Part shown: in pieces, positions 16,637-24,744 of the stretch
How the letters are laid out: every line of letters begins with the position of its first letter
Position numbering within the stretch: position 1 is the stretch's first letter
Origin: Fibrobacter sp.
GTDB lineage: Bacteria; Fibrobacterota; Fibrobacteria; Fibrobacterales; Fibrobacteraceae
NCBI GenBank assembly: GCA_016295375.1
Contig: JAEDLI010000013.1
Span: 1-35,279 of the forward strand
DNA: 35,279 nt
Direction of reading: 5' to 3'
Notes under the pieces: model-generated
What the model saw: only the letters and a program-made list of their open reading frames with translations
Databases searched by the model: none
What the model was told of the DNA's origin: nothing
Made by a program: the position numbers and the translations under genes

Positions 16637-18027
16637 AGTGAGTTAAAGTTAAAAATATTTCTGTACCAACGGGGTTTGGCACCGTCGGGAGCGGCGTTTT
16701 TCACGCTGTCCGCCTTTTCGGAGTCCTTAAAGGCCCCTATCGCCCAGACGAAATCATTCAGCATCTTTTCGGGCTGTGCCACCGCACTTTCGTAGAAGTC
16801 GTTTCCGCCCCCCGGCCCCTTGCGGCCGTCGTTCTGGAACACCCGCTTTTCCCTAAAGGCCTTGATGCGGGCGACGCGCGGCTCCGCCCCAAGGATTTCC
16901 TCTGCGGTGCTGAACATGCCGGGGTTTATCCAGATGTCGGCGGAATCGGCCAGCGCGATGACCTGCTCCAGGGAGAACCGCAGTTCCCTGCTGGTGTCCG
17001 CCACCCACAGGTAGCACCCGCCTGCATCTTGGATCAGTTGTGCCGTATAGCTATTGCCACCTGGAGCGTACCACACGCCGCCGTAGCTCATGCCTACAAG
17101 CACGCGCGGACAAGGTAGTTCGGAATTCGGAATTCGGAATTCCGAACTATTGGCGGGGGAAGTCTCCCCCTCGCTCCCACGTTGTTGCTCGCTACCCCCT
17201 CTAGCGGGGGACACCCCCGCAACGCCCCCGTTGCTAGACGGGAGGGTGTCATTGCGAGCCGAAGGCGAAGCAATCTCTAGTCCAGATTTGTTGAAGGAAG
17301 CAGGGTAGTCGGATTTACTTTGTTCGTAAACAGCACTGGCGAGGGAGTCCACACCGAACAGCATTCCGAACAACTTGATCCATTCGGCCTTGGCCAGGGG
17401 ATGTTCCTCTTGCCACTCCGAAGTCAGCATCAGTGGGAGTCCCAGGGCCTCTATCCGCTGGTAATCGTCGTAGGCCCCGCCGGTAGCGAAGTTCATCACC
17501 AGGTCGGGTTTCAGGTCCATCAGTTTTTCCAGAGAAAGGGTGGGCCCGCTTCCCACTTCGGCTACTTCGCCCTTCTGGACCCGTTCGTAGAGCGCACTGT
17601 CGGCAATGAACTTTCCTTCGCCCACGGCGACGATGGCGCTCTCTAGCCCGAGTCGCGCCATGAAGCCCACCTGTGCCGACGACAGCGCCACCGCACGGGC
17701 CAGCGGGACCTGCAGGACGGTGGCGCCCTCCAGCCCCTTGGGAAGGGTGCCGATGGAGCTGCCCTTCGGCCTCAAGACGAACCGCTTTACCAGGGTGTCG
17801 CTCCCCACGATGGAGCGGATTTCGGCCATCTGTTCTCCGCAGGACTGCCCGATTTTGAGGTTTTTGCTGTATTGCAGAGGCGGAATCGGGGCGCAGTCCC
17901 CTGCCGTTTTTTCGGGGGTCTTCTCTTGGGAGCAGCCCATCAGGAGCATGAAGGTGGCCGCCAAAAGGGCCGTCCTCGCCCCCAGGACCGGCCCGAAAAA
18001 TGTGCGTAAAGTGTTGATTTTTAACAT
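16633..18027 (-). CDS. Siderophore/cobalamin-type ABC substrate-binding lipoprotein with repeat insertion
   Basis: 464 residues. A lipobox LLMGC puts the lipidated Cys at 32. The mature part has the two-lobe helical-hinge pattern of the BtuF/FepB/FhuD class (PF01497): VLQVPLARAVALSSAQVGFMARLGLESAIVAVG, then VAEVGSGPTLSLEKLMDLKPDLVMNFA in lobe one, and VLVGMSYGGVWYAPGGNSYTAQLIQDAGGCYLW in lobe two. Between the lobes, residues ~247-308 (SGLEIASPSARND...SSEFRIPNSELPC) are encoded by palindromic and heptamer repeats and are not expected in the family. The frame stays open. No permease or ATPase gene is adjacent, so the transporter partner must lie elsewhere. The ligand (iron chelate, cobalamin or other) is not predictable. 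It is divergent from the 18105 barrel gene. Confidence 0.82.
   Translation of the reverse strand: MLKINTLRTFFGPVLGARTALLAATFMLLMGCSQEKTPEKTAGDCAPIPPLQYSKNLKIGQSCGEQMAEIRSIVGSDTLVKRFVLRPKGSSIGTLPKGLEGATVLQVPLARAVALSSAQVGFMARLGLESAIVAVGEGKFIADSALYERVQKGEVAEVGSGPTLSLEKLMDLKPDLVMNFATGGAYDDYQRIEALGLPLMLTSEWQEEHPLAKAEWIKLFGMLFGVDSLASAVYEQSKSDYPASFNKSGLEIASPSARNDTLPSSNGGVAGVSPARGGSEQQRGSEGETSPANSSEFRIPNSELPCPRVLVGMSYGGVWYAPGGNSYTAQLIQDAGGCYLWVADTSRELRFSLEQVIALADSADIWINPGMFSTAEEILGAEPRVARIKAFREKRVFQNDGRKGPGGGNDFYESAVAQPEKMLNDFVWAIGAFKDSEKADSVKNAAPDGAKPRWYRNIFNFNSL
17117..17276. repeat. Composite repeat block inside the binding-lipoprotein gene
   Basis: From left to right: heptamer tandem (CGGAATT units) bounded by 12-bp inverted arms at 17117-17148; module B (17155-17175); module A (17190-17229); and a GTCATTGCG...GCAATCT element at 17248-17276. 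Modules A and B also occur in the PHP gene at 5349-5385 and 5553-5573 in the opposite orientation. Confidence 0.85.
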
Positions 18028-18104
18028 TTTATGAATTTTTATAGACCGCAGGGCCCAAACATAATGTATTTTATATACCTAGAAATTCCTTTTGGGAGTC
18101 TTTT

Positions 18105-18965
18105 ATGAAGACAAAAATAACCTCTTTCCTCTGGTCTGCCCTGCTGTGCGCCATGACTTTTGCGACGGGTGCCCTTGCGGATACCGAATCGGGCTTCTAT
18201 GAGAAGGAACACATTCGTGGATTTATCTCTATCGGTGCCGACTACCGCGGCATGTTCTCGGAGTACCAGAAGTACGTGAACAAGACGGCCTTCTTGAACG
18301 GCTACCACAAGGACCCGACGGGCGACAGCACCAAGTATGCCGGTGAACTGAAGTACGAAACCTTCGATGACTACTACTTCGGCATGCACGTGAACATCGG
18401 TGCCCAGTACAAGCAGTTCCTCACCTGGTTCGACATCAACTTCATGCCTACCCAGACATCGGAACGCCCCAGTTCTTCTTATACCGCCACCTCCGAAGAC
18501 GGCTCTACCTCTATGAAGTTCCCGCTCTACGACGTGCGCTGGTTTACCTACGGTGCAGACTGGATGTTCGGCTGGAAACTCTTTGGCGAGAATACTTTCA
18601 TCAACTTGATTCCTGCCGTTGGTTTCGGTTTCAACCTCATCAATTTCCACCTGGCTTCCAACTTCGAAGTCTATGACGTGAACGACAAGTCCTCTGTCTC
18701 TATGAGGGACCGTTACTACAGCACCTTTGCTTCTACCTTCAATTCCGAACTGGAATTGCGTCTGGAATTTGGTCCCATCGCTGTGGGTGCCTACGGCGGT
18801 TACCGTTGCGTCCGTTACAACGAACTTGAAATCGAAGGCAAGAAGATCGATACCGCCTACGGCGACTACGACACCGACAATATCGGTGACACCTGGTTTG
18901 TGGGTGTGCGCCTCACCTGGATTTTCCGCAGCGAATGGCAGAAGAAGCAGGACGACAAGCTTTAA
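18105..18965 (+). CDS. Outer-membrane beta-barrel protein of unrecognised family
   Basis: 286 residues. A cleavable signal peptide (MKTKITSFLWSALLCAMTFATGALAD) is followed by an aromatic-rich strand pattern: GFISIGADYRGMF, YYFGMHVNIGAQYKQFLTWFDINFMP, TYGADWMFGWKLFG and WFVGVRLTWIF near the C-terminus. This fits a small barrel with 8-12 strands. I do not recognise a named family. GGGAG six bases before the ATG supports the start. The gene is a single plus-strand unit between the divergent binding lipoprotein and the convergent NYN gene, and ends at a repeat-derived hairpin. Codon use matches highly expressed genes in the window (frequent AAC, TTC, TAC, AAG), hinting at abundant product. Confidence 0.72.
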   Translation: MKTKITSFLWSALLCAMTFATGALADTESGFYEKEHIRGFISIGADYRGMFSEYQKYVNKTAFLNGYHKDPTGDSTKYAGELKYETFDDYYFGMHVNIGAQYKQFLTWFDINFMPTQTSERPSSSYTATSEDGSTSMKFPLYDVRWFTYGADWMFGWKLFGENTFINLIPAVGFGFNLINFHLASNFEVYDVNDKSSVSMRDRYYSTFASTFNSELELRLEFGPIAVGAYGGYRCVRYNELEIEGKKIDTAYGDYDTDNIGDTWFVGVRLTWIFRSEWQKKQDDKL

Positions 18966-18995
18966 TCTTTGTCCCGGTTATCGTAATTTCAGCAT

Positions 18996-19027
18996 GTCAT
19001 CCCCGCGCAGGCGGGGATCTTTCTTTT
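18996..19027. terminator. Repeat-derived hairpin acting as a terminator between convergent genes
   Basis: ATCCCCGC (18999-19006), GCAG loop, GCGGGGAT (19011-19018), then a T-rich run CTTTCTTTT. The element has the frame GTCAT...ATCT and matches the module inside the PHP gene (5420-5444, inverted) at 23 of 25 positions. It lies 31 bp past the barrel gene and touches the 3' end of the NYN gene. Confidence 0.7.
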
Positions 19028-19721
19028 ACGACACCCGGTTCATCGGTCGCCTGAACAGCTGGTCCAGGGCGTAAATGCGGGTCTCTTTTTTGCTGGGCAT
19101 ACGCGTGTTGATTTTGAATAAACTAATATCCGAATAGAGGGAAGGCGGGTTGTTGTTGGCCACATGCTCCATGGCGATGTAGTAGGCCGAATTATCCCGC
19201 AAGAGGCTGTCCGTTTTCCAGTGGACCCACCGGTTACATCTTTCAAAGGCGAAATTCCAGCCCAAGAGCAGCATAGGGATTCCCATTTCGCCGAGCCTGT
19301 CGGGCAGGGGCGAGTACTGCCCCTGGGTGCTGAGGAGTATCACTGCATCTACGTGCCTGTAGGTGGCAAAGGTCAGGGCGTCTTCTATCAGGGAAAGGTT
19401 CGGTGAATTGTCCTGCCCCCGTGTGGCGTAGTGAATCTGGAATCCAGCGTAGCGCAGTTCGCGCTCGAGGTTGAAAATTCCGTCATTGGTAGAGCCGTAA
19501 CTTTTCGGATCCCTGTCGTGGTGGTAGTAGTGGCAGTCCATCAGGGCGTATTTCTTGGGCGGGTCGAAAAGGCGCAGGGCCTGGTCCCTGGCCCAGTTCT
19601 TGATTCCCAGAAAATCCAGGGTGGAATGGAAGGGGTGATACTTTCGGTAAAAGGTGTTGACCTTCTTGAGGGTGAAACCGTCAACGTAGAAGGCGATATG
19701 GAAAGGCTGTTTGTGATGCAT
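19026..19721 (-). CDS. NYN-domain putative ribonuclease (LabA/DUF88-like)
   Basis: 231 residues. The N-terminal FHIAFYVDGFTLKKV carries the conserved first Asp of the NYN/PIN-like fold. A central LIEDALTFATYRHVDAVILLSTQGQYSPLPDRLGEMGIPMLLLGW region matches the usual D..L..D.......D...L.SGDGDF.PL..... pattern, although GDGDF has become TQGQY and one acidic position is lost. NYN proteins are metal-dependent RNases, so the changed residues make activity uncertain. AGGAG five bases before the ATG supports the start. It stands alone on the minus strand after a terminator and a 94-bp-spaced direct repeat. There are no clear partner genes. Confidence 0.7.
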   Translation of the reverse strand: MHHKQPFHIAFYVDGFTLKKVNTFYRKYHPFHSTLDFLGIKNWARDQALRLFDPPKKYALMDCHYYHHDRDPKSYGSTNDGIFNLERELRYAGFQIHYATRGQDNSPNLSLIEDALTFATYRHVDAVILLSTQGQYSPLPDRLGEMGIPMLLLGWNFAFERCNRWVHWKTDSLLRDNSAYYIAMEHVANNNPPSLYSDISLFKINTRMPSKKETRIYALDQLFRRPMNRVS

Positions 19722-19734
19722 TGCTACTCCTGTA

Positions 19735-19858
19735 ATGACCGCTCGGCCTAGACTCTGGACATCTGTTCAGGGCTGGTCCGAGCTCTCGCAACCGCCTCAG
19801 ATTAATATCTGAGGCTTGTTGCTCACTTATGACCGCTCGTCCTAGACTCTGGACATCT
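19735..19858. repeat. 30-bp direct repeats flanking a perfect palindrome
   Basis: A 30-bp sequence at 19735-19764 recurs at 19829-19858 with one mismatch. Between them, 19794-19815 is a 22-bp perfect palindrome with core CCTCAGATTAATATCTGAGG. It lies upstream of the NYN gene and downstream of the TPR gene terminator. Confidence 0.85.
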
Positions 19859-19902
19859 AATACCGAGGCCTGTCGTACATGTATAAAACGGAGATGCAAA
19901 AC

Positions 19903-19940
19903 AAAAAGAGCCTGAAAATTTTCTTTACAGGCTCTTTTTT
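19903..19940. terminator. Intrinsic terminator of the secreted-protein operon
   Basis: AAAAAGAGCCTG (19903-19914) pairs with CAGGCTCTTTTT (19928-19939) around a 13-nt loop. The minus-strand copy ends in a T-run 31 bp after the TPR gene stop. It also works in the plus direction. Confidence 0.88.
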
Positions 19941-19970
19941 ACATAAGTAGGGGAAAAGTTTACAGAATGA

Positions 19971-20906
19971 CTATAATAGTTTCCTCTTTTTCAGGTCGTC
20001 CATGAGGGAACCGGGCATCCACTTTTCAAGCGCCTTGTATTCGGGCGCCTTCAGCTTGTCGCGCCAGGCCTGTGCGGCCTTCTGGTCGCCCTTGTCGTTG
20101 TAGATACGTATCAGGTTCAGCACGGAACACCAGTATCGGATACTCTTGCCGGTGCGCTTGAGATAACTTTCGGCACTCTGTTCGTAAATCTTGGCTGCCT
20201 CGTCGTAACGCTTGAGGCGGTAGAGCATGTCGGCCTTGATCTGGAGCATCACCGGGTGGGAGGGCGCCTTCTTCAGGCCGCGCTCCGAAAGTTTCAGCCC
20301 CGTCTCGAAGTCTTCCTTGTCGTAGTGCATCCAGATAAGCGGCGCAAGAAACAGGGGCCAGAACCGCTTGGAGACCTTGGAGGCGCTGTCCAGCACCGTG
20401 AGGTAGTGGCTCCGGTTGTCAGACTTGAAGGGAAGCCAGCTGAAACTTTGATCTACATAGTAGGCGTAGATGGCGTAGAACGCCTGGGGGTCCAGTTCCT
20501 TGGAATCTTCGAACATTTTGGCTGCGGAGCGGGTTTTCATGGCGCCCTTGATGGAATGCCCCGTCTCGCTTTGCACAAAGCCCAGTTCGAACATCTGGAG
20601 CCCTTGCCACAGGCCTTGGGCCTTGCATTTTTCCAAGCTCTCTCCCGCCTTGAAAAGGGCCGCCGTGTCGCCCAGGTCGTCGTACATGCTTATCCGCACA
20701 ATGCTTTCGATGACGCAGCCCGACCCTTCGTCTTTTGCCTTGAGGCTTTGTGCCGTACTGAGGGCCGCCTTGTAGTTCAGGGCCATGGTCTCGCCTGTCG
20801 CCTTTTCAACAAGCCGTTCCAGGGAATCGGGCAGGGTGAGGCTCAGGCTTTCGGCAAAGGAAAGGGATGCAAGCAGGAGCGTTATGGTGATGGCGCGCAG
20901 TAGCAT
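19971..20906 (-). CDS. Exported TPR-repeat protein
   Basis: 311 residues. The signal peptide is MLLRAITITLLLASLSFAES. The rest is helical, with recognisable TPR pairs in the second half: DFETGLKLSERGLKKAPSHPVMLQIKADMLYRLKRYDEAAKIYEQSAESY (about 205-255) and a further pair at 268-292. It is a periplasmic scaffold-type protein without catalytic motifs. The base composition is like the GC-richer genes elsewhere in the window, not like the four AT-rich genes upstream. It follows the esterase gene by 29 bp on the same strand and ends at a terminator, so it may be the older resident gene onto which the AT-rich set reads through. Confidence 0.75.
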   Translation of the reverse strand: MLLRAITITLLLASLSFAESLSLTLPDSLERLVEKATGETMALNYKAALSTAQSLKAKDEGSGCVIESIVRISMYDDLGDTAALFKAGESLEKCKAQGLWQGLQMFELGFVQSETGHSIKGAMKTRSAAKMFEDSKELDPQAFYAIYAYYVDQSFSWLPFKSDNRSHYLTVLDSASKVSKRFWPLFLAPLIWMHYDKEDFETGLKLSERGLKKAPSHPVMLQIKADMLYRLKRYDEAAKIYEQSAESYLKRTGKSIRYWCSVLNLIRIYNDKGDQKAAQAWRDKLKAPEYKALEKWMPGSLMDDLKKRKLL

Positions 20907-20935
20907 AGGGGAAAAGATAGAAATTTTAAAATCCC

Positions 20936-21973
20936 TTAATTTGAAGATGCGCCCACTAGCGGGAAAAGAAATTCTAGGATTTTTTTCAAGATTTTGTTTC
21001 TATAGGGTTCACTCTTATAGAATTCGTGATCTTCTCCATCAACGAAAAAAGTGTCGTGAACAACATTCTGCTTAGTTAAAACAGAATCTATGACGGCGCT
21101 TCCGTAAAATGTTGGGCTGTCGAATTCTAATTGAAATGCTGTCGCAACGGTCTTGTATCCAAAGGCGTCGCTGTTTTTCGCTTTAACTGAATCCAGATTT
21201 AGCATAGGGCCTTTTTGAAAGGGAATAATTCTATCTGCAGTTCCGTGTATTAACAATACTGGAATTGATATATTTTTGATTTGTTCTTTGTCTATTACCG
21301 CTCCCCACAGAGAAACTATGGCCTGTGGCGATAAATTATTTCTTTCGCATACTGATTGTAAAGCAAGTATTGCTCCCGAACTATTTCCGATAACAAAAAT
21401 TTTTTCAGAATCTATCCTATGCCTATCTGCATTTGCTCTGAAATACTGGATGGCGTTCTGTATATCTTGAACGCCCCATTGGATAGCTCTTTTGATTTCT
21501 AGACTGTCAATAATCAATTTATTACGTTGAGATTTTTTTATGGCAAGCCCAATCCGATAATTTAATGCTGCCACATTATAGCCTCGTGAGGCTAAAGAAT
21601 CACAATATGCAGTAATAGGTTCATTAGAATCACCTTTGTTTCCAGATACAAATGCCCCGCCATGTACAACTATAATTAGTGGGCGATTGTTCAGTGTGTC
21701 ATTTTTAGGTTGGTAAAAGTCAAATTGTAAATCGCGACGGGTGGTTTCATTTGAGTTTTGATAGAAATAGAGCGTCGGTGCAATCTCTGATTCCATCTTT
21801 AATCCTGAAACTAGAGCGGTTATAGCGTGCTTCTTTGCTAAGAAAGGCGCATCTTTTGCATAGACGAGATTACTTGTTTTTGAAACCTCAAAAATGGGGT
21901 CAAAATATCGCGTAGCACCTACGACAAATGAGGTGCTAAAAAGCAGCATGACGAATAAGACTCGGATACGCAT
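20936..21973 (-). CDS. Exported alpha/beta-hydrolase (carboxylesterase-like)
   Basis: 345 residues. The signal peptide MRIRVLFVMLLFSTSFVVGA precedes an esterase/BD-FAE-like fold. The oxyanion-hole motif HGGAF is at about 104-108. The nucleophile elbow GNSSG (196-200) places Ser198 as catalytic. HGTADRIIPF supplies the Asp and GEDHEFY the His near the C-terminus. Enzymes of this class remove acetyl or feruloyl groups from plant polysaccharides or cleave small esters; the substrate here is not known. Its ATG overlaps the upstream stop by one base (TAATG). AT-rich with the rest of the operon. Confidence 0.85.
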   Translation of the reverse strand: MRIRVLFVMLLFSTSFVVGATRYFDPIFEVSKTSNLVYAKDAPFLAKKHAITALVSGLKMESEIAPTLYFYQNSNETTRRDLQFDFYQPKNDTLNNRPLIIVVHGGAFVSGNKGDSNEPITAYCDSLASRGYNVAALNYRIGLAIKKSQRNKLIIDSLEIKRAIQWGVQDIQNAIQYFRANADRHRIDSEKIFVIGNSSGAILALQSVCERNNLSPQAIVSLWGAVIDKEQIKNISIPVLLIHGTADRIIPFQKGPMLNLDSVKAKNSDAFGYKTVATAFQLEFDSPTFYGSAVIDSVLTKQNVVHDTFFVDGEDHEFYKSEPYRNKILKKILEFLFPLVGASSN

Positions 21974-23256
21974 TACTCAAGTTTACGGACAAGACGCAAA
22001 CCTTTAAAACCAACCCAGCCAGAGTTGTTTTTCGCTGATTTTCGTCTGCATTTGTATTTTCCAATAAATTTGCAGGCTTCTCCTATATCGATGTTAGTAT
22101 CATCGTATGCACCGCAATTATATCGAATTGTAACCCAATTTTTTTCGGCGTTTTCTAAATATATCTCTTCTGCATTTCCATAGATATCGTATAATCTATA
22201 TTGGTTTGGTTGGTACTGTTTTACTGGATAAACGCCCCATTCGTCAATGCCGCATTTTGTGTTCATGTATTTTGATAACTCTACAGGATTGGCGCTATCT
22301 CCCCAAAAAAATATAGAGGGTTGCCCACCCTGTTGTAGAACTTTTAATTCCATTTTCATTGGGTATCTATATCCATTTGCAGATGTATCAAAAACATCTA
22401 CATACCAATCACTACGATTTTGTTTGTATAAAATTTTTGTGGTGTCAATGGAATCTTTTGGAATAGTTGTGTATATATTCCTTAACCCATCATTTTCAGA
22501 TCTCCATTGAAGGTAATGATAGATGTCAGCGTCAACTTCAAGAGGGTAATTTAATAAGAGAATGGAATCTTTTTCGGGATAATATTCAAAGTCTAATGCA
22601 AGTGGATTGTGAGATTTCCCATTTTTTAACCATAGCGCATCCTTTATTCGTAATTCTGTTTTATCGACAATCAAATCTTGTTTTAATTGAATAATTTTAT
22701 ATTTAGATTCCTTATTAGGGCGACCATAATAGTCTTTGGCATGGTCATCCCATATCTTATAACTGTTTTTTGTAAGTTCTATTATCACTTGATTTACGAG
22801 AATCCAGCTAGAATCAGCTTCGGTTAAATCACTTAAGTTCCGAGAATACAAAACCAAAATGCTACGTGTATATGGAGAACCATCTACATATACACAATTC
22901 GTGGAATCTATATGTGCTGAACCATTAACTATCCAAGTTCCATTTCCAGAATTAAAATTTTTCTCTGGACAAAGTTTTACTCCTTGATTCCAATCCACCT
23001 CGTACCAACGCTTTTTTCCTTTTTGTTTTTTTGGCGCTATTTCATTGAAGCTAGAATTATATAATCCATTCTCCTTTAGGCTAGATGCTACAAAGTATTT
23101 TTTTATTCCTTTTTGAATTCGAAGGTCTTTCAATGAGGACATATTGGACCTTTTTTCAATGCAATTTCCCATTGCGTCATAAATGCATATTTCTGACGAG
23201 AATGAGAATGTTGTTAAAAAAAAGAAAAAATATAGAAAAAGATGTCCGACTTTCAT
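21973..23256 (-). CDS. Exported protein with a degenerate FGE-sulfatase (SUMF1-like) C-terminus
   Basis: 427 residues. It has a hydrophobic signal peptide and a long novel middle. About residues 345-427 resemble the end of the formylglycine-generating-enzyme fold: NQYRLYDIYGNAEEIYLE corresponds to the family pattern N.fGLYDM.GNV.EW, and GFKGLRLVRKLE corresponds to GFR.vr. The RGGSW motif between them is replaced by VTIRYNCGAYDD, and the N-terminal half of the domain is not recognisable, so enzyme activity is doubtful. Several Cys residues suggest disulfides. AAGGAGG four bases before the ATG is one of the best ribosome sites in the window. It lies 9 bp after the metzincin gene and overlaps the esterase gene by one base. 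Confidence 0.65.
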   Translation of the reverse strand: MKVGHLFLYFFFFLTTFSFSSEICIYDAMGNCIEKRSNMSSLKDLRIQKGIKKYFVASSLKENGLYNSSFNEIAPKKQKGKKRWYEVDWNQGVKLCPEKNFNSGNGTWIVNGSAHIDSTNCVYVDGSPYTRSILVLYSRNLSDLTEADSSWILVNQVIIELTKNSYKIWDDHAKDYYGRPNKESKYKIIQLKQDLIVDKTELRIKDALWLKNGKSHNPLALDFEYYPEKDSILLLNYPLEVDADIYHYLQWRSENDGLRNIYTTIPKDSIDTTKILYKQNRSDWYVDVFDTSANGYRYPMKMELKVLQQGGQPSIFFWGDSANPVELSKYMNTKCGIDEWGVYPVKQYQPNQYRLYDIYGNAEEIYLENAEKNWVTIRYNCGAYDDTNIDIGEACKFIGKYKCRRKSAKNNSGWVGFKGLRLVRKLE

Positions 23257-23265
23257 ATTTCCTCC

Positions 23266-24744
23266 TTAGAATGGATAAGCACAACGTGAAACATCATGAA
23301 GACAATCCCATTGATGTTCTGGTTTGTCGAATGGCGAAAGGTCATTTTCTCTTGCCATTACCTCAGAATAACGGAGATTTTGTCCAATATTTGAGGAAAA
23401 GGAATAATTCATTAGGTTTCCTTCTAGTTCGATGTCACTTAAATTAAGTAAGTGTCCCACCTCATGCAGCATTGCATATGTGTCATTTTGCAATGCAAAG
23501 GCTATTTGCCCACTTCCCACTATTTTTGTAACGGCTCTAGACGAAATAGAAATATGTCTTGCCCAAATTTGTTGTTCGTCTTTGTCACTTGGATTATAGA
23601 TTATATGACAAAATGGATCGATAACAGAAAAATCAGAAGACCATTCGCCCATATTTTGGGGAGATGATATTTCCCATGCACCTGCTCCTTTATTGTACCT
23701 AATTTTACGTTGGGGTGTAAAAGATGTACATTGCACGCCATTCTTTGAATTTATTGTACCAATTAAATATTCTGTTCCTTTTTCTCTGTCTGGATAAGAA
23801 ATCAACTCGTCATAACAAATATCTTTATCTTCGTTAAATGTCCAATATCTAATACCATACTTGCCGATCCAGACCAATGCTCGTCCAGGTTTTGCTAGCG
23901 AATTAGTCTCAAAGAATGATGTATTAATGTAATCTTTTAGGATGTCAATATCGTCGGGAATATTTTTATAGCAGCTACTTTTTTCAGTACCAGCACCAAT
24001 AAAAAATACATTCTCCCTAAATGAAATGTCTGAGTGGCTGTAGTTGGTATTATAATCTTCTCGATTGAACTCTTTGTCATTTAGTGTTATGCTTGCAACT
24101 CCTTGATTAAAAACCCTATTCAAACTATTCGAAAAGGAACTGCTTTTCGTTCCGCCATAATGAATGCTATATAATTCAAAATTGACCTTATTGTATGGAT
24201 GAATAAAAAGGATTGCTTCCAAAGATGCGGGATTGTCCTGAAATTTTTTACAAATGCCTATTTGCTCATAATCCTTGTAATCCCTTATGTTTATTGTTCC
24301 GCACGATTTGTGTAATTTATCAATTTCATCAGAATTGATAGTGCATTCGTCTATTCCGATTGGAATTAAATTTTTATTAAAATTAGAAATGTCTTCATTA
24401 TTAGCATTGCAGATATAATAGACTTCCTCACTTATATTTTCTGTTTTGCTCCACTGAATATACCACTCAGTATAACCTTCTCCGTCCAAAGGAAGTGAAA
24501 TATGTGCTGGTGAACGTTTATCAGAATCTGTGCCATATTCAAATCCCCATTGGTGGTTATTGTGTCTGTAGAAGCCTGTTTTTTTACGGTTGGAATCTGG
24601 GCGACCACTTTCTCCCTCCTCAAAAATAGACGCATCATCTAACCTATCTATATACAATATTTCTGTTTCTCCCGCATCCGTCGATGTTCCCCCGCAAGAA
24701 TTTATTAAAAATAATAAAAAGAAACAAAGTAAAAATTTCACCAT
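23266..24744 (-). CDS. Metzincin-like zinc metallopeptidase lipoprotein
   Basis: 492 residues. The lipobox LINSC puts the lipidated Cys at 17, so the protein is probably anchored in a membrane and surface- or periplasm-exposed. Near the C-terminus, MLHEVGHLLNLSD (HExxH at 427-431) is followed by ELEGNLMNYS. This has the HExxHxxxxxD layout of metzincins with Asp437 as third ligand and Met445 as the Met-turn. The usual Gly after HExxHxx is Asn434. The first 400 residues match no family I know and contain several Cys. The ATG overlaps the end of the beta-helix gene by seven bases. The substrate is unknown; cleavage of a partner encoded in the same operon is one possibility. Confidence 0.75.
   Translation of the reverse strand: MVKFLLCFFLLFLINSCGGTSTDAGETEILYIDRLDDASIFEEGESGRPDSNRKKTGFYRHNNHQWGFEYGTDSDKRSPAHISLPLDGEGYTEWYIQWSKTENISEEVYYICNANNEDISNFNKNLIPIGIDECTINSDEIDKLHKSCGTINIRDYKDYEQIGICKKFQDNPASLEAILFIHPYNKVNFELYSIHYGGTKSSSFSNSLNRVFNQGVASITLNDKEFNREDYNTNYSHSDISFRENVFFIGAGTEKSSCYKNIPDDIDILKDYINTSFFETNSLAKPGRALVWIGKYGIRYWTFNEDKDICYDELISYPDREKGTEYLIGTINSKNGVQCTSFTPQRKIRYNKGAGAWEISSPQNMGEWSSDFSVIDPFCHIIYNPSDKDEQQIWARHISISSRAVTKIVGSGQIAFALQNDTYAMLHEVGHLLNLSDIELEGNLMNYSFSSNIGQNLRYSEVMARENDLSPFDKPEHQWDCLHDVSRCAYPF

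Noticed and set aside
19681..19899. 72-codon frame across the direct repeats upstream of the NYN gene
   Set aside because: Overlaps the NYN start and its coding content is the repeats and palindrome; no ribosome site or similarity.
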